64,000 nucleotides of DNA from Ophiosphaerella korrae (GCA_028456385.1 JALNQF010000040.1:1-64000), one strand, 5' to 3'; shown: positions 1 through 11,821, counted from the first letter of the stretch. The notes: a model not told the origin generated them from the letters alone. Numbers and translations: made by a program.

Positions 1-29
1 GGGGGGGGGGGGGGGGGGGGGGGGGGGGG

Positions 30-77
<48 letters not shown>
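1..77. other. Poly-G run at window edge
   Basis: The first 77 bases are G except for a single C at position 30. No genomic context supports a natural homopolymer of this length, and it ends abruptly into ordinary coding-like sequence at 78. It is best read as a sequencing or assembly artefact at a contig end. Fungal telomeric repeats would look like TTAGGG/CCCTAA, which is not seen. Confidence 0.8.
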
Positions 78-78
<1 letters not shown>

Positions 79-195
79 GCGTACCGAGGCTTCGGCGCGG
101 GCGTGGTGTTCTTGCGTTTCGATGTTGCGTGCGTGTTGGGAGGCGTTTTGGACTTGGGTTTGGTGGGCTTCTTGCTTGGTGAGGGAGCGGGACAT
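78..195 (-). CDS. 5' exon of an unknown gene, truncated by the contig edge
   Basis: On the minus strand an ATG at 193-195 opens a frame of 37 codons to position 85, rich in Gln, His, Ala and Glu (begins MSRSLTKQEAHQTQ). It is directly followed by a splice donor GTACGC at 84-79, so 85-195 is probably a phase-0 first exon. The rest of the gene would lie in the poly-G tract and beyond the window. Codon use is clean, with C-ending codons. No family is recognised. The frame could also simply read through, because the sequence ends after six further bases. Confidence 0.4.
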
Positions 196-493
196 GATGG
201 GTGTTTAATGGGTAGATGGTAGATGTTTCAACGGTGGACAGCGGGGATAGTTTATTCTATGGGATAGTTTACTAGGTTGGGGCTCTTAGGAGGTTTTAGT
301 AAGATGGTGTGGATTTGCGGAATGGGAGTGTTACTTTTCTACATGGTTGTGAGGTTGAGGTATGATGTCATATGCTGAGGGAGTGCACTACCAACAGGTT
401 TCAGGGTCGCGAACGGGCGCAGGGTCTGTGGTTGGTTGCCGACGTAGCACCTTGGGAAGCGATGGGGTGGGAAATAGTTCGTGTATTGTATAG

Positions 494-1850
494 CTAATTT
501 AGGAGTACTTCGCATAGATTGTCCCAGAAGCCAAGATCGTACACATTTTCGACTGCTGCCAAGTTCCATACTCGCTCGAAACTGCCTTCTTTTGCGACGG
601 CTTTGATTCGGGCTGGTAGAGTTCGGGGTGGTTGACCACTGGTTGTTGTTACGAGTATGTGTCGGCTCTCCAGCGGCCATGTTGTTGGCGGCTCTTCGTC
701 ATCTGGCGGAGTTGCTGTAGGCAAACTTGAAGTGGATGTATGTGCACCATTTGAAGGTGCATTGGTTCGCGACACAAATTTGTTCGCTTGCATCGTGTCT
801 TCTCTCCTAAGTCCCAGGAAGACTGCACCATCTGCCATGTCGTCTTGCCAATCTGACCATTTTGAGCTCTCGTTTGTAGTCATACCAGCCCAAATCAGGT
901 AGACGTGATACAACAGCAATCCGAGGGGAAGAGGCCATGTGAGAAGCGCAAGTAGGCCGACTCCTGAAGCACTCACCCCTCCGACATCGAGATATATGCC
1001 AACGTAGATGAAGAAATTATGGGCTCGAATATCAAAGTACGTCAGCCAGCTGTTTGGATCCGAGCCAGGACTTGGCGTATATGTGTACCAGCGTTCGTAC
1101 TTTGCATAGTGCTCTGCAGCCAGTGGTGATAATGCAATGTAGGCTAGGCGTGCGCCATGTGCTAACAGAATCGTTGTAGAGAGCAACAGGGCAAGAAACC
1201 ATTTGTAGTTGCCTCGGCCAAGGCAATTGTTAACCCATACACAGTGATGATCGGCTCTGGACACACAGGTCTTGCATATGCTGCAATGCTTGCTGCGGGC
1301 TGGTTTTAACCACTTGCAGGTTGTGCATGTGTTCCCGGGGTGATACAGCACTCTATCATATGGGTAGTATCGCATTTGCTCCGCATGGTTGAGCGCGGTT
1401 ATGTAGGTCCGGCTGTTGCTCTTTGCACTCAAATAGAGAAACGTATATGGCTGGGGTAGCAAAATGAATGAAATAAGCTTATGGTACCATTTGAGACGAT
1501 ACCAAATGGCTGGTAAGAGCAACGCTGCACATATGGTCACGAGGCCGAGGAAGAAAATCACCACGGCAAGGTGCTTCTCATACATAAGATGATGACCCAA
1601 GCGGGAGCCACCGGCGGTGATGCGGCCATTGGTGAGTTTGAGGTCGAGTTTGCGAAGTCCAGATGGGATGTGAGAAACAATCAGTCGATGGAGGAATCCA
1701 ATGGGTGTGTTGCTATATTCATTAGTACGGTCCGTATACCTGCATAATTCGCTGCACATACCGGAAGGCTGGCAGGCGACCGAAGAAGGCTACGAAGGTG
1801 ATGAGCGACACGGTCACAGTGAAAATGATGATATTGCGCGCAACCGTCAT
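494..1850 (-). CDS. swf1: DHHC palmitoyltransferase, SWF1-type
   Basis: Protein S-acyltransferase that attaches palmitate to cysteines next to membrane segments; yeast Swf1 works at the ER on SNAREs. Two exons, 1850-1762 and 1712-494, are joined by a 49-bp intron (GTATGT, branch TACTAAT, TAG), giving 435 aa. Exon 1 supplies the N-terminal membrane anchor starting MTVARNIIIF; exon 2 continues at NTPIGFLHRL. The cysteine-rich domain follows (CTTCKW, SKHCSICKTC) with the catalytic motif ADHHCVWVNNC at about residues 183-193. Further hydrophobic segments lie before and after it, as expected of a four-TM DHHC enzyme. I chose the ATG at 1850 over an upstream ATG at 1925 because the hydrophobic anchor then starts the protein, as in Swf1. 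The gene is divergent from RAP1 with 154 bp between starts. The family call is secure; Swf1 orthology is inferred from the N-terminus. Confidence 0.9.
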
Positions 1851-2004
1851 GGTGGAAACGGTCGACCCGTTAGGTATCGGCGAGGTGTCTTGTGTATAGT
1901 GCCAAGCAACCCCGCGTGAAGGCATGTGAGCACGCGTCGAGCTACCCAGTCGCGTCTACGTCAACTGCACCACAATCGACTACCGTTATACTACAGCGAC
2001 CTAC
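1851..2004. promoter_or_regulatory. Shared bidirectional promoter between swf1 and rap1
   Basis: Only 154 bp separate the start codons of the minus-strand DHHC gene (1850) and the plus-strand rap1 gene (2005). Both 5' leaders and promoters must sit here or overlap the genes. The segment contains alternating purine/pyrimidine and CAC-rich sequence, and I see no clear TATA box. Confidence 0.55.
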
Positions 2005-4528
2005 ATGGCTGCACCGACAGTATATGCAGATACCGTCGAGGACTTTGACCCTAAAGGCGCAGGTCAACTCTTTGCTGGCAAGAAGTTTTGGGTTGCGCAA
2101 CGCGTGCCCACACGAACGCAATTGCTGAACGACATCAAGAACAATGGCGGCGAAATTGTTCTCCTAGAGAAAAAGGCGGATTACCTGATCGCAGATCATT
2201 TCCGAAGGGATTGTCCACCAGGATCAATTTCATACCAGTTTGTTGAGAAATCTATTCAAGAAGGCCAGATTTGCGATCTCGAAGAGCATCGCGCTGGTCC
2301 CTTGCTCGGAGAGGCGCGCGAGCCGGGTGCAATCAACAGGCCGACCAAAAGCGGAAGGGCAGCATACACTGCAGACGAGGATAGAATTCTTTACAAATGG
2401 GTTCGGGACTACGAGGCAGCTGGCGGCCAGATAGCTGGTAATGAGATTTACAAGCAACTCGAAGCGAAAGTATGCATGAATAGAGACTCGCACTGAGAGG
2501 CTTGTGACTGACGAGTAGCAGTATCCACGACACACATGGCAATCCTGGCGAGATCGTTACCTTAGGCAACTGCGAAATCGTCCACCCTCAGCCTTCAACA
2601 TTCCTGATAACGCCCCACCGTCACCGTCTTCAGACACTCCAGCTGAACGGGCACCCCCTAAAGCTGTTAAGGAGCCCAATAGCCAAGCCCATGGCAGGGC
2701 CAAAGCCAAAGAGACTCCTCCCTATACTGTGGAACAATTAGCCGCAACATTTGACACCGATGATTGGGAAGAGCTATACGCTTTTGTGGACACGATCGAT
2801 TCAATGGTAGGAGAAGAGAAATACGATCATGCTTGGGTACAATGGGCAGAATTTCAAGATAATCAGACAGCAGAGCAATGGCGGCAATACTATGAAAAGG
2901 TAGTTCGTCCGCAATGGTTGCGCGATCCTGAATGGAAGAGAAAAAAGATCAGGGAGAAGGTTGAGAAGAAGCACGAGAACAAATCAAGCCAAAGCCAAAG
3001 TACCAGCCAACAACAAAGGGAGGCCTCCACGGAAGTGAAGGACGGAGTAACAATAGAACCATCTACCACCACTACAACTACCAAAACAACATCGAGTATA
3101 CAGGAACCATCAGAGTTGGAGCAACAACTATTTGAGCAGATGCTGGAAGTAATGCAAACCGACAACAATGATGATGCAGCTGCGTTCATTCTTTACGCCC
3201 GGAAAATGAAATGGTCTACCTGGAATGCCCAGCCAAATCTGGACTATAGTGAGTTCTTCCTACTAGCTTGTTCACAACATCACTACTGACTATTCACACC
3301 AGCTAGTTTACACATGTTGCTCATGTCTCAATGGAAGTCGTTATCGGCTAATGTCAAAGCTCCATACATAGCGTCCCATCAAGCCACAAAGGAACATGCG
3401 CAGCCACAAGCGAAAAAGTTGGCGGCAGAGGCAAAGCTGATGCCATCCTCGACCGTCCAACAAGAATCTCCTCAGTATATCTCTAAGTTATATCAGAATG
3501 TCCTCAAACGCGTCCGTGGAGACGATGATACAGACGGCAACGGTCAAGAACAAGCTCGTCTTCCCAAGCGACAAAAGAGTGTATCACCCGCCAATAAACA
3601 AAAAGCGCAGCAGAAAGTATGCGTTGACACCCAGATATCTCTGTCGCCTACTTTTTCTCGCCAGACATCTCTTTCGCGATCCCAAACAGGAAGCAACGAC
3701 GACAAGGTCCGCGAACAGATCATTCAAGACATTCAATTGAGCCAAAACCAAAACGACTCGCTATTTGTAAAAGATTTGGCGGAAGGAGACAGAGAAATCG
3801 AGAGCGTTGAGTCTGATGGCTTCCCTCACATCGATCGCCTTCCTCTACCTAATGAAATCGGCCACCAATCAGAGGACGACCTCTTCTCCAATACACCAAC
3901 ACCACGCGCTACTACTCGGAGGAAAAATAACTTCGATACTCAAGCCATCCTATCATCACCTTCACAAAACATGAATATCGGTAGATTGCCACGACCGGAG
4001 GGCTACATGCAATATGCGGATCTTGACCGGAGCTCATCTGCCATCCCACACCCAGAGTCTGACGCATCTACTACCCAATCTCTCCAAGATTTCCGCCGCT
4101 CCCTCAACGACGAAGATATCGCTCAACTCTCCCGTCTACCACACAAACCCCTTGCCCGCCTCGCTTCACCGTCACCTGCTCCCTCCACTAACTCAGCGGA
4201 CTCCGGCGATCCAGATGTTCCACTCGATGCCTCTGAATTTGACGAATTCTTCGCTGCCCAACACGCTGAGGGATTTGATGACAACTTTATTACCAAAGCT
4301 CTCAAGCGGACTCGCTGTCGCCCTGGCTTGGCGGAGATTGTACTAGAAGCATGGAAACAGGGCAAGCCATTGCCTAACCAACGAGGAATATGGAGTTCGG
4401 AAGAAGACGAAGCGGCAGAGAGTGGCGATGGTGTTGCGCTAGCAAGGTTAGAACGGAAACACACTCTTGATGGCTGGGGTGGACTAACGGAGCGAATGAG
4501 GTTTTTAGAGGGGTATAGGACGAGGTAA
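2005..4528 (+). CDS. rap1: RAP1 telomere-binding protein homolog
   Basis: Shelterin-type telomere protein and transcriptional regulator. Three exons, 2005-2469, 2522-3248 and 3303-4528, with introns of 52 and 54 bp (donors GTATGC and GTGAGT, acceptors CAG). Joined, they give an uninterrupted 805-aa frame. Domains in order: BRCT at about residues 18-100 (GKKFWVAQRVPTRTQL, YQFVEKSI); a Myb domain at about 118-178, split by intron 1 (YTADEDRILYKWVRDYEA then YPRHTWQSWRDRYLRQL); further Myb-like and helical segments in the middle (WEELYAFVDTI, SLHMLLMSQW); a long low-complexity, S/T-rich linker; and a C-terminal RCT domain (ITKALKRT...RGIWSSEEDE...LERKH...RMRFLEGYR). This order matches ascomycete and human Rap1. 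The middle exon would be hard to see without splicing. It shares its promoter with the divergent DHHC gene. Confidence 0.92.
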
Positions 4529-5414
4529 CGGTGCGTATTTGTAAATACCACACACATGATTCACGATGAATGGAATACCGTGTTATTCGCACACTACGCG
4601 CCCAGCCATTCTTACCAAACACACGCGTGCAAACACCAACTTAACACCAAAGCCCAAACAGTATCAACATCCCCACGTCCTCAGCCCCGAAAAGCAAACT
4701 CCCAAACAGTGCCGTGTACCAACAAGTCGACTCAATCCTGCTGCTCAAAAGACGCAAGTGACCCCTAATTCAATCATGTCGTATCGTGTTTTCCCACCCC
4801 GTTTACATGACGGTGCAAGGGATAATGCAGCACGAGCAATCGTCTGTGCTAAAGCAAGAGCACTTGCCGCCCTGAGGCTTAACGATGGAGCCAGCGGTTG
4901 TGGAAATCGAGGAGGCGGAGGAAGCAGGCATTGTCGCAAGGATAACCGAAGCTACGGACGTGGTCAGTGGTGTGCTTGGGTATCGGGATGGCGGCGCACT
5001 TACGATGTGTGTTGGAGGTGAGGGTCGTTGGGTTAGGGTGTTTTGGGGGAGGTTGGTTGTCAAGTTATTGGGACTTTTGGGCACAGCTTCGCAAGTGGCT
5101 GCGTGGCGCTAGGCGGGATGGGGTTGGTGTTAGAGGTATGACGTAGGGGAGAGGCGCATACAGGGTATATTTAGAACATGGCATGAACAAGATGGAAAGG
5201 GAAACCGTGGAGAAGGGGTACTGCAACATATTTTGGTATTTTTTCATTCTGTGTGTAGCATTGGGTATCTGGCCAAGTTGATTTGAATATAGAGAATAGA
5301 GTTGAACGCTAGACGCTACTTAAAATGCCAATATTGGTATTTCAAGGCAATTTATACGTCCCTCCAAGTGTGCTGGTCCTTTTCTTGCCATGGGGTTTTG
5401 ACGGCTATGCTGCA
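4529..5414. other. Intergenic region without a convincing gene
   Basis: Convergent space between rap1 (+) and the LSB5-like gene (-), so it mainly holds two 3' UTRs. Short overlapping frames occur on both strands. A minus-strand frame at 5084-4803 (93 codons) is S/T/P-rich and ends in a cysteine cluster (CSCFSTDDCSCC), but nothing else supports it as a gene. Confidence 0.4.
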
Positions 5415-6694
5415 TTAGTAAACTGAGTTGATGAAGGTTGGCCTATACCTACCATTGTTGTCGCTGAACGGGTCATCATCATCATCATCCTCAGGCTCGC
5501 TATCTGATGCAGCCTTCTGCTTTCCTATGGGAGTAGGTGGCATGGGTATGCTTGCAGGCCTAGGTGGCTTTGCGGGTGCTTTTTCCTCGATGCTCAAGCC
5601 TGCCATAGCGCGCTCAGGCGATGGTGCAGAGCTCATCTCATTATCGCTGTCACTATCATCGTCGACACTCTTATCCATGATTTCAAACGCCATCAGGCCT
5701 TTGACTAGTTCGTCGTTTGCATTCAGTAGACCGCCGATATATTGTTCGGACTCGACAAGATGAATGTACCGTAAGATCTGACGACGGAGTTGCTTGCATG
5801 CCTCAAAACGACGCATGACTTCTGGATTTTCGCTGACACGTTGCTGTTCCCGGTTGATCAGTTGCAGACCATTCAGCAGATTCGTACTGGCAACGTTCGC
5901 GGAGGCTATTGTTGAGAGCAGTTCGCCTTTCTCCTTTTCTAAATTGAAAGACTTTCCACGTGTCTTCTTATTTTTCTTGTCCCTCTTAAAAATCGACGAA
6001 CTAGATACCGTAGTAGTATTACCAAGTGGCACAGGCCTACTCGAGGATGAAGAGACATGCTGAGGTTCGGGTCGCCTGGCTTGTGGAGGTGATGGAGGAG
6101 GCGAGTGTCCCTGATGCTCTCGCGCTGCCTCAGCGTCCTGCTGTCGAACAATACGGGATTGTTGTGGCTGTGGACGCTTGGTACGAGGAAGCTCTTTGTG
6201 TAGTGCCGCTATCCGCTCGAGGCCCGGCGTTCCCTTGTATGCGACCGCCCATTGTCTGAATAGGATGTTGACCTTCTGCCGCACATCGGCATCAACCATG
6301 TCGTCTCGAGCTAGAATGCGCAGGCGTTCAAGAAGTGGTTCGTCAGCGAAAGCTTTCTGAAATCTAGTGCCCGCATTTGAGATCAAAGCATCCAGGATGA
6401 CGAGTGCGCGGATTTGACGATGTACGTTTCCGTATTTTCTGAATTCAAGTTAGGTATCACGTGCACAATGGCAATGGAGGTTGCATACAGCTTCTTCCGG
6501 AGTGCACGAGCTGCTTCTGTAGGCCCAGAAGCCTGAATCCGAATGACTTCGATAAGGTCTACAACACCGCCGATATCCTGTATGTTTCAGCTATTGGGAT
6601 TTCTCTTGATAAAAGCACAATGACTTACATTTTCTTCATATTGCTCGCTGGTCAATCTGTCTACCTGGACGGTGACAGCTGAGAATGTGTGTTT
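5415..6694 (-). CDS. lsb5: LSB5-like VHS/GAT-domain protein (5' end unresolved)
   Basis: Adaptor-type protein of actin patches and endosomal sorting; yeast Lsb5 links Las17 and ubiquitinated cargo. Exons on the minus strand are 6694-6629, 6577-6489 and 6438-5415, with introns of 51 and 50 bp (GTAAGT and GTATGC donors). Together they encode 392 residues. The N-terminal VHS domain reads VQVDRLTSEQYEE, then IRIQASGPTEAARALRKK and KYGNVHRQIRALVILDAL, a conserved signature. A GAT-like helical region lies at about 220-300 (LLNGLQLINREQQRV, ANDELVKGLM), followed by an acidic, proline-rich tail ending DDDDDDPFSDNNG. The acceptor at 6695 has a good branch site (TTCTAAC), so a small start exon lies upstream. 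One candidate is ATGCCG at 6974-6969 before donor GTAAGG, but this needs a 274-bp intron and is not secure. Confidence 0.82.
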
Positions 6695-7531
6695 CTAGTA
6701 ACAAAGTTAGAATTTCGGCGTGTTTGAACAAAGCCTAAACATCGAAGAAACATAGCGTTGACGAATATGAGGCCGCTCTTGGGCTGGACCTTGATGGGCG
6801 GCAGTATGTGTGGTACTCTTGATTGTGAGATAGGCATGGCAAGAAACACGGGTGCTAACGAGACAGAAAGAGACCTTGGAAATCAATTCTCGCCATTCGG
6901 TAGGGATGGTCTGTAGCATCTACATGATTCGAATGACTGCACGTATATCGTTATAAAATGCTCCTTACCGGCATAATCAAAGAGCGCTTTGATCGTGAAT
7001 CTACACGTCAACGCCTTTAAATCTGGATGGAGATTATGGTTGAAGAGTGGGAAAAATGAGCGTATTTGAGAATGTGGGCAGCAGCTGTTCCGGTGATCGA
7101 ACCACAAGCTTGGGGGATTAGGGAGGCTTGCACGAAAGGTGGCTGAGTTACGGATACAAAACGATGACGAAACAGACCCAAGAAAGAACTAGGCAAGCGT
7201 CTTGAGTTTCGCTATGGAAATACAAGTGTCTGGGGTACTTGTCGAAGATATATAGAGATCACGGATAGTAGGTGCCTGGTGCACATGTGTGAAGCGTGAT
7301 TTCCTGATTGTAAATGCCTGGAGAGCCGCCTGCCCCGCATGACGATGAGGAAGGTGGGGGCTGAATAAGCTAAAGCTACCCTGGTCGCCATTTCACGCCA
7401 CGCTACGCCTTGCCGTGAACCGAATTGGTACCTTCACAGGAATCGATCACTCAAAAATGGAACAGATAGAGACGAAGGATGTGCCTTATCGTGGTCGGAA
7501 TCTAGATGTGGACAGGGAACGGGATGATCAC
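6695..7531. other. 5' region of the LSB5-like gene and upstream space
   Basis: This holds the unresolved start exon and leader of the LSB5-like gene and the promoter of the divergent gene starting near 7532. Several minus-strand frames of 60-75 codons cross it, but none continues the VHS domain and none resembles a known protein. Confidence 0.4.
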
Positions 7532-9063
7532 ATGGCGTGAGGAATCCCACACCTCTATTCCGCTTCTGCCCCCACTGGCAACGGCACGCCTTCACTCCCT
7601 TGCAATGACTAACCCATAATTATAGAAGCTCGTTACCCATTTCACTTTCATCAAGCTTCACAGCGATCAACCATTCTCAGATTCAACTTCTTACGCCGAA
7701 GTCCTCTGAAACACACCTAGGACGACAGAGCCAGGTTCGAAAGAGAGCCAATGGAACTGCAAGGCATCGAAGAAATCCTATTGTTGCTCAATATCTATGT
7801 TTGGGAACTCCAAATGAACCGACTCATCTTGAAAGATATGGGTCCACTCAGCACAGGCCACCAACCCTTCAGCCAGCAAGAACACGAAAGCGAAAGAGGA
7901 ATGGCGATGCTGAAGTTTCCACGAATGCTATGGTGCTAGATTTGAAAAACCTAAATGCTACGACTCAAGAGCGTGCCCATGACATCACTGAGGTGACGAA
8001 ACATAAAAGCAAGCTTACTGCCAGTGTAAGACCATCTCACATAGACCCTTCGTCAACTAGTGGTATCTCTGAATTAAAAACACAATCTATAAATGCTCAG
8101 GTCACACAAATGCCGCAACATGGATCCTGTCAAGCTATTCGTAGTATTTCTGCTAGGAGAAGCCTTACCCTATCTACCGGAGAGCTGACCGAAGCAGCAT
8201 CTGGATCCACCTACAAGAAGCTCTCTGATTCCGATGCGATCGGCGTTGGCATTCATGCGACTGACCAGTTTGAGTGGATCAAATCCGATGGGGAAGATTC
8301 CATCTTTGGCGACGGAGACTTCGACGATGGTCTTAATGACGAAGATTTCATTGAGTTAACGGCCCATACGGTTGACACATTTGGTAGCACAAACAGCTCC
8401 TTAAGCTCGCTCTCTAGCCCACCATCAAAGAGGATCTTTTCGCAGTCAATAAACAAGGATGGGGTAATACCAGGCTTGCCCTTTGATACGTCATGCTCAA
8501 ACAGGAACAGAGACGCTAATCCCCAGCGCAAATCGCCAAAGTTTGTGTCGCCTGTCACTTTAACCACCTGTCTCCTAGCAGCAACTGGAGATACCGATTC
8601 TATAGAGGCCCGAAAACCTATTGTCAGATCTCCATTTCCTATCCCTATCCGTGATCGTTCACCAGTCATTGGCTTGTCATCTAGCATGCTCTTGAGAACA
8701 TGTTTCCGGATCGGCGAGGCTATCAATCAGGCTCATCAAGCATCCAAGTCTGGCACACATCTAGTGTTCGAGCTCTACTCTAGGATTCTCGAATCTCATC
8801 GAGACGACAAGATGCAGCATTTTGTCCTCTGTGATGTGTTTCATGGCAAGCCACCGTACATTAAAGCTGTCTATGATGCCAAAACCTGGAAACCGGCGCA
8901 ACTCTTTGAGTACGACAGCCGACGTCTATTGAAGCAAGGGAGGATGTGCCGATGTATGGGCTACATGAAACGCGAGGGTAGGGAGTGGGTCATGACAGTG
9001 TCGAACATTTTCGAAGTTACCTGGGATGATATCAAGTGGGTAGAGGGTGTTGTGAATTCGTGA
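7532..9063 (+). CDS. Conserved-looking uncharacterised protein with basic N-terminus
   Basis: I do not recognise the family. The frame is open from before 7621 to the stop at 9063 but has no ATG near its start. A canonical intron end (CTAACCC...TTATAG) lies at 7625. Joining a 5-nt start exon ATGGC (7532-7536, donor GTGAGG) to 7626 restores an ATG and gives 480 aa starting MASSLPISLSSS. The N-terminal half is disordered with a likely nuclear localisation signal (ARTRKRKRNG) and acidic S-rich stretches. The last about 130 residues look folded (FRIGEAINQAHQ, HLVFELYSRILES, FVLCDVFHGKPPYIKAVY, RMCRCMGYMKR) and could be a beta-barrel of OB type, but that is a guess. The C-terminal frame is secure; the start exon is a proposal. 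An antisense frame at 8726-8253 is a shadow. Confidence 0.6.
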
Positions 9064-9441
9064 GACGCGGCGAGGGGTCAAGGGGTGTCGGTAAGCATAC
9101 AGGGAGGTGAGGATATGCCCACAGTCTAGTCTATCTAGCAAGTCTCGCGGTGCAGGCCTGGGCGTTGCTTTTTTGATACGGATACGGTGTCTAGCCACCG
9201 CTCAGCAGGCGGTATCACTAACGGTATGTAGTTAGTAGGGCTCTAAGGCTAGGTATCTGCATCGATGCATCGCGGATAAGCTCAGCCCGCACGTGACATT
9301 AATTGCCGGCCCCGCTTTGTTGACGGCGATGGCCTTCATCATGCAGTTGCCGTACCCGGCCTCAGCGACTTATATCTACGTAGCGACTGACATGTTCGTT
9401 CTTTACCGCTGCACTGTCTACACCGACTTCACACGTACGCA
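9064..9441. other. Intergenic region between two plus-strand genes
   Basis: About 380 bp holding the 3' end of the preceding gene and the promoter of the next. I see no clear TATA box. A minus-strand frame covering 9198-8926 is antisense to the preceding gene and is not supported. Confidence 0.4.
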
Positions 9442-11423
9442 ATGTTTCAAGCGGTAATGGCGCCCGAGCCGGCTGGCAGACCTGGCACAGTTCAGGAGGG
9501 CGAAGAAGCGGCCATGGAACCCCAACCTGTTCATACGCCTCAAAAGTCGTCACCAAAAGCACGTTCCCTCTCCGACAGTACGCCGCGTCTCGAGCCGTCG
9601 CCAAAATTCCGCGAGCCTCCGCGAATGTCCTCGAAAGATGACCAGAGCATCCTTCCCAACCCAAGCACACCGCGGCGACCAGACTTCCTCTCCAGAGGCC
9701 TCTCCCTGCAAATGCCGCCCCGAGATATGCCCATGCCCAGCCCTGCACATTTCGCTGCACGTGTGCCTCTTTCTCCCCAACTAGATGCGCGTAATACCTA
9801 CGCCTCGCCCTCGTCTCTGCTCCCACGACGATCTCGAGGCGCCGAGTTCTCAAGAGCCTGCACCAATCTTCACCACTCGACACTGCCGGAACAGTCGTCG
9901 CCCGACTCTTCACCAACCATCACCCAGAAAGGGATCAAGATCCCGTCACGAAAACCACGCTCGAATTCAATGATAATGCATTCGCCGAGTGTGAATATGC
10001 ACCATGGATGGGGCAATGGCGACAGAACAGCTGCTTCTAGTTCGGTAGGCAGTATTAATATGCTTGGGTCCGAAGACTCTAGCAGCTCCACTGATGAGGC
10101 CGACCCAATGGACCCTGAGGACAATGATGACCCCATGATCGGTACCCCACAAGCGAAAATTAGTATCGCATTTCCTGGAGCTGCCTCGGGACCCGGTGGT
10201 TGGGCAACAAATATTTTCTCACCTGGGGCTAACGGCTTGCCTGACTTCATGAGCATACAACGAGCGAGGCTGCGCAAGGGAAGGAGCCGGAAAAGTTCCA
10301 GTTCGGCTAGCGGGCACAGTTCGATGGCGAGCCCAGGTCCAGCATCCCCACCCAATGGTAAGAGTGAGGGGTATTTCGCGCGCGAGGCAGCCATGCGCAA
10401 GGCGGGTTCAAGACGTGAGAGTCTCTCCCTTTTCGCAAACGACCTTCACATCTCTTCAGGCAATGATAGCGGAGACGAAGCCGCTGCATTACCCCAGACA
10501 CCAGGCGTTGTGCGGCGACCCGTAACACGGAGGGGCAACTTGCTGGTAAGTGATGAACTTGAACATAGGGTGTGAAGAAATGCTGATTTTGGTAGCCAAA
10601 ATCAAGGCAGTTCGGTCGCATCAAAGCGGAGCTGTTCGAAGAGTCAGCTCCTGTAGATAGCGAGTTCCGACGTGAAGCTGAGATCATTCGACAAGTCAGA
10701 GAAGCCGATGAAGGAGCCCCCTCACTCACGGCGCAGTCATCACCAAGCTTACTACCGGCTGTTCCTGGACTTGATGGTCCCCTCGAAGGAGTTCCCGAAG
10801 AAGAAAGTGAAAGTAGCATGAGCTTAGATGGTTCCACTGTGAAGGGACTTTTTGGTGCATTCGGCTCGCTTCACAACACCCATCGCAACTCCATCGGTGG
10901 TGATTTCTGGAATCAACGTCCAGCTCAAACCCCACCACCAGCAGCGTTTCCACGCGCAGAATCATCCGCGGTTAGCGAAGACATGAGCATTGATTCGCCA
11001 ATTGTATCGTCATCACACGGTATGGGGGCGATAGATCAAAACAACATGATGGGACGTGTTTCCCGAGCATCCACGCCGGGGCCAATGTACCCTCCAACTG
11101 CCGCCGACGGCCTCAAGAAATCGAACAAACGTCGACGAGACGATGACTTTGATGAGACATCCATCAAACGCCGTGCTGTCTCTCCCGGCGTGAGTGTTCA
11201 CAACAGCCCTATCGTCTCGCAATCTCCAGCACAACGTGACGGCAGCTTATGGGGGAACGCAACAAAGAATGGTAGAGATACGTCAATTAGCGGTCATTCA
11301 AATGGCGAGCGCTCCAACGGTGGAGGGAGTATGAGCATGACACCCACACTAGGGCCCAAGAGGGTTGGCTTGCTGGGGATGGAGAATGCCAATGATGGCT
11401 TTATGAAGATGAGCATCGAGTGA
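9442..11423 (+). CDS. Large disordered S/P-rich protein with a conserved central block
   Basis: Two exons, 9442-10545 and 10596-11423, joined in phase 0 by a 50-bp intron (GTAAGT...GGTAG), give 643 aa. Most of the protein is low-complexity Ser/Pro/Asn with many SP and TP dipeptides, as in proteins controlled by proline-directed kinases. The most conserved-looking piece spans the splice junction: RRPVTRRGNLLPKSRQFGRI, then AELFEESAPVDSEFRREAE. A likely nuclear localisation signal (KKSNKRRRDDD) precedes the C-terminus, which ends MENANDGFMKMSIE. I infer a nuclear regulatory protein, possibly cell-cycle or nutrient linked, but cannot name it. The start at 9442 is the first ATG; a second lies at codon 6. 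No membrane segment or enzyme motif is visible. Confidence 0.72.
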
Positions 11424-11821
11424 CGGATGCTCCAAAATCCTATTCTTATGGTATACCGTTTCGTTGTTTCTTTTGGCTGGCGAGGTGTTTTGGACGGTGT
11501 TTATGGGGTATGGGACTGGGATGGCACTTACGGCCGCTATTGACGAACTTTGGTTCGACGCAGATACCCCGAATTGGCTCTTCTAAAAGTATGAAATTCT
11601 AAATGTACACGTTTGGTGGATTTGAACGTCCGAACTTTGAGTTGCTGTGATTCAGAGCAAGGTAAAGCAGACCCCTGCACCGCCACCAAACCCCACAAGT
11701 GCCAAGCTCAACCTCCGGCGGTTGTCCCAAACGCCGCAACTGCGCCAAACAAGATTCACAGCTCCCAATAGCAGTAAACATTTCGAAGAAAGGCTCGGCT
11801 ATACAAGAAATCTTATACAGT
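11424..11821. other. Intergenic region upstream of the capping protein gene
   Basis: About 400 bp between two plus-strand genes. A minus-strand frame (11853-11599) and short plus frames cross it but have no features. It contains the 3' UTR of the upstream gene and the promoter and leader of the capping protein gene. Confidence 0.4.

Noticed and set aside
4803..5084. 93-codon minus-strand frame ending in a cysteine cluster
   Set aside because: It briefly recalls copper-regulated or metallothionein-like tails, but the rest is low complexity and lies in convergent 3' space.
8253..8726. 157-codon minus-strand frame
   Set aside because: Antisense to the gene at 7532-9063, with no motif of its own.
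9362..9916. 184-codon minus-strand frame
   Set aside because: It overlaps the start of the plus-strand disordered protein; antisense shadow of Ser/Pro-rich coding sequence.
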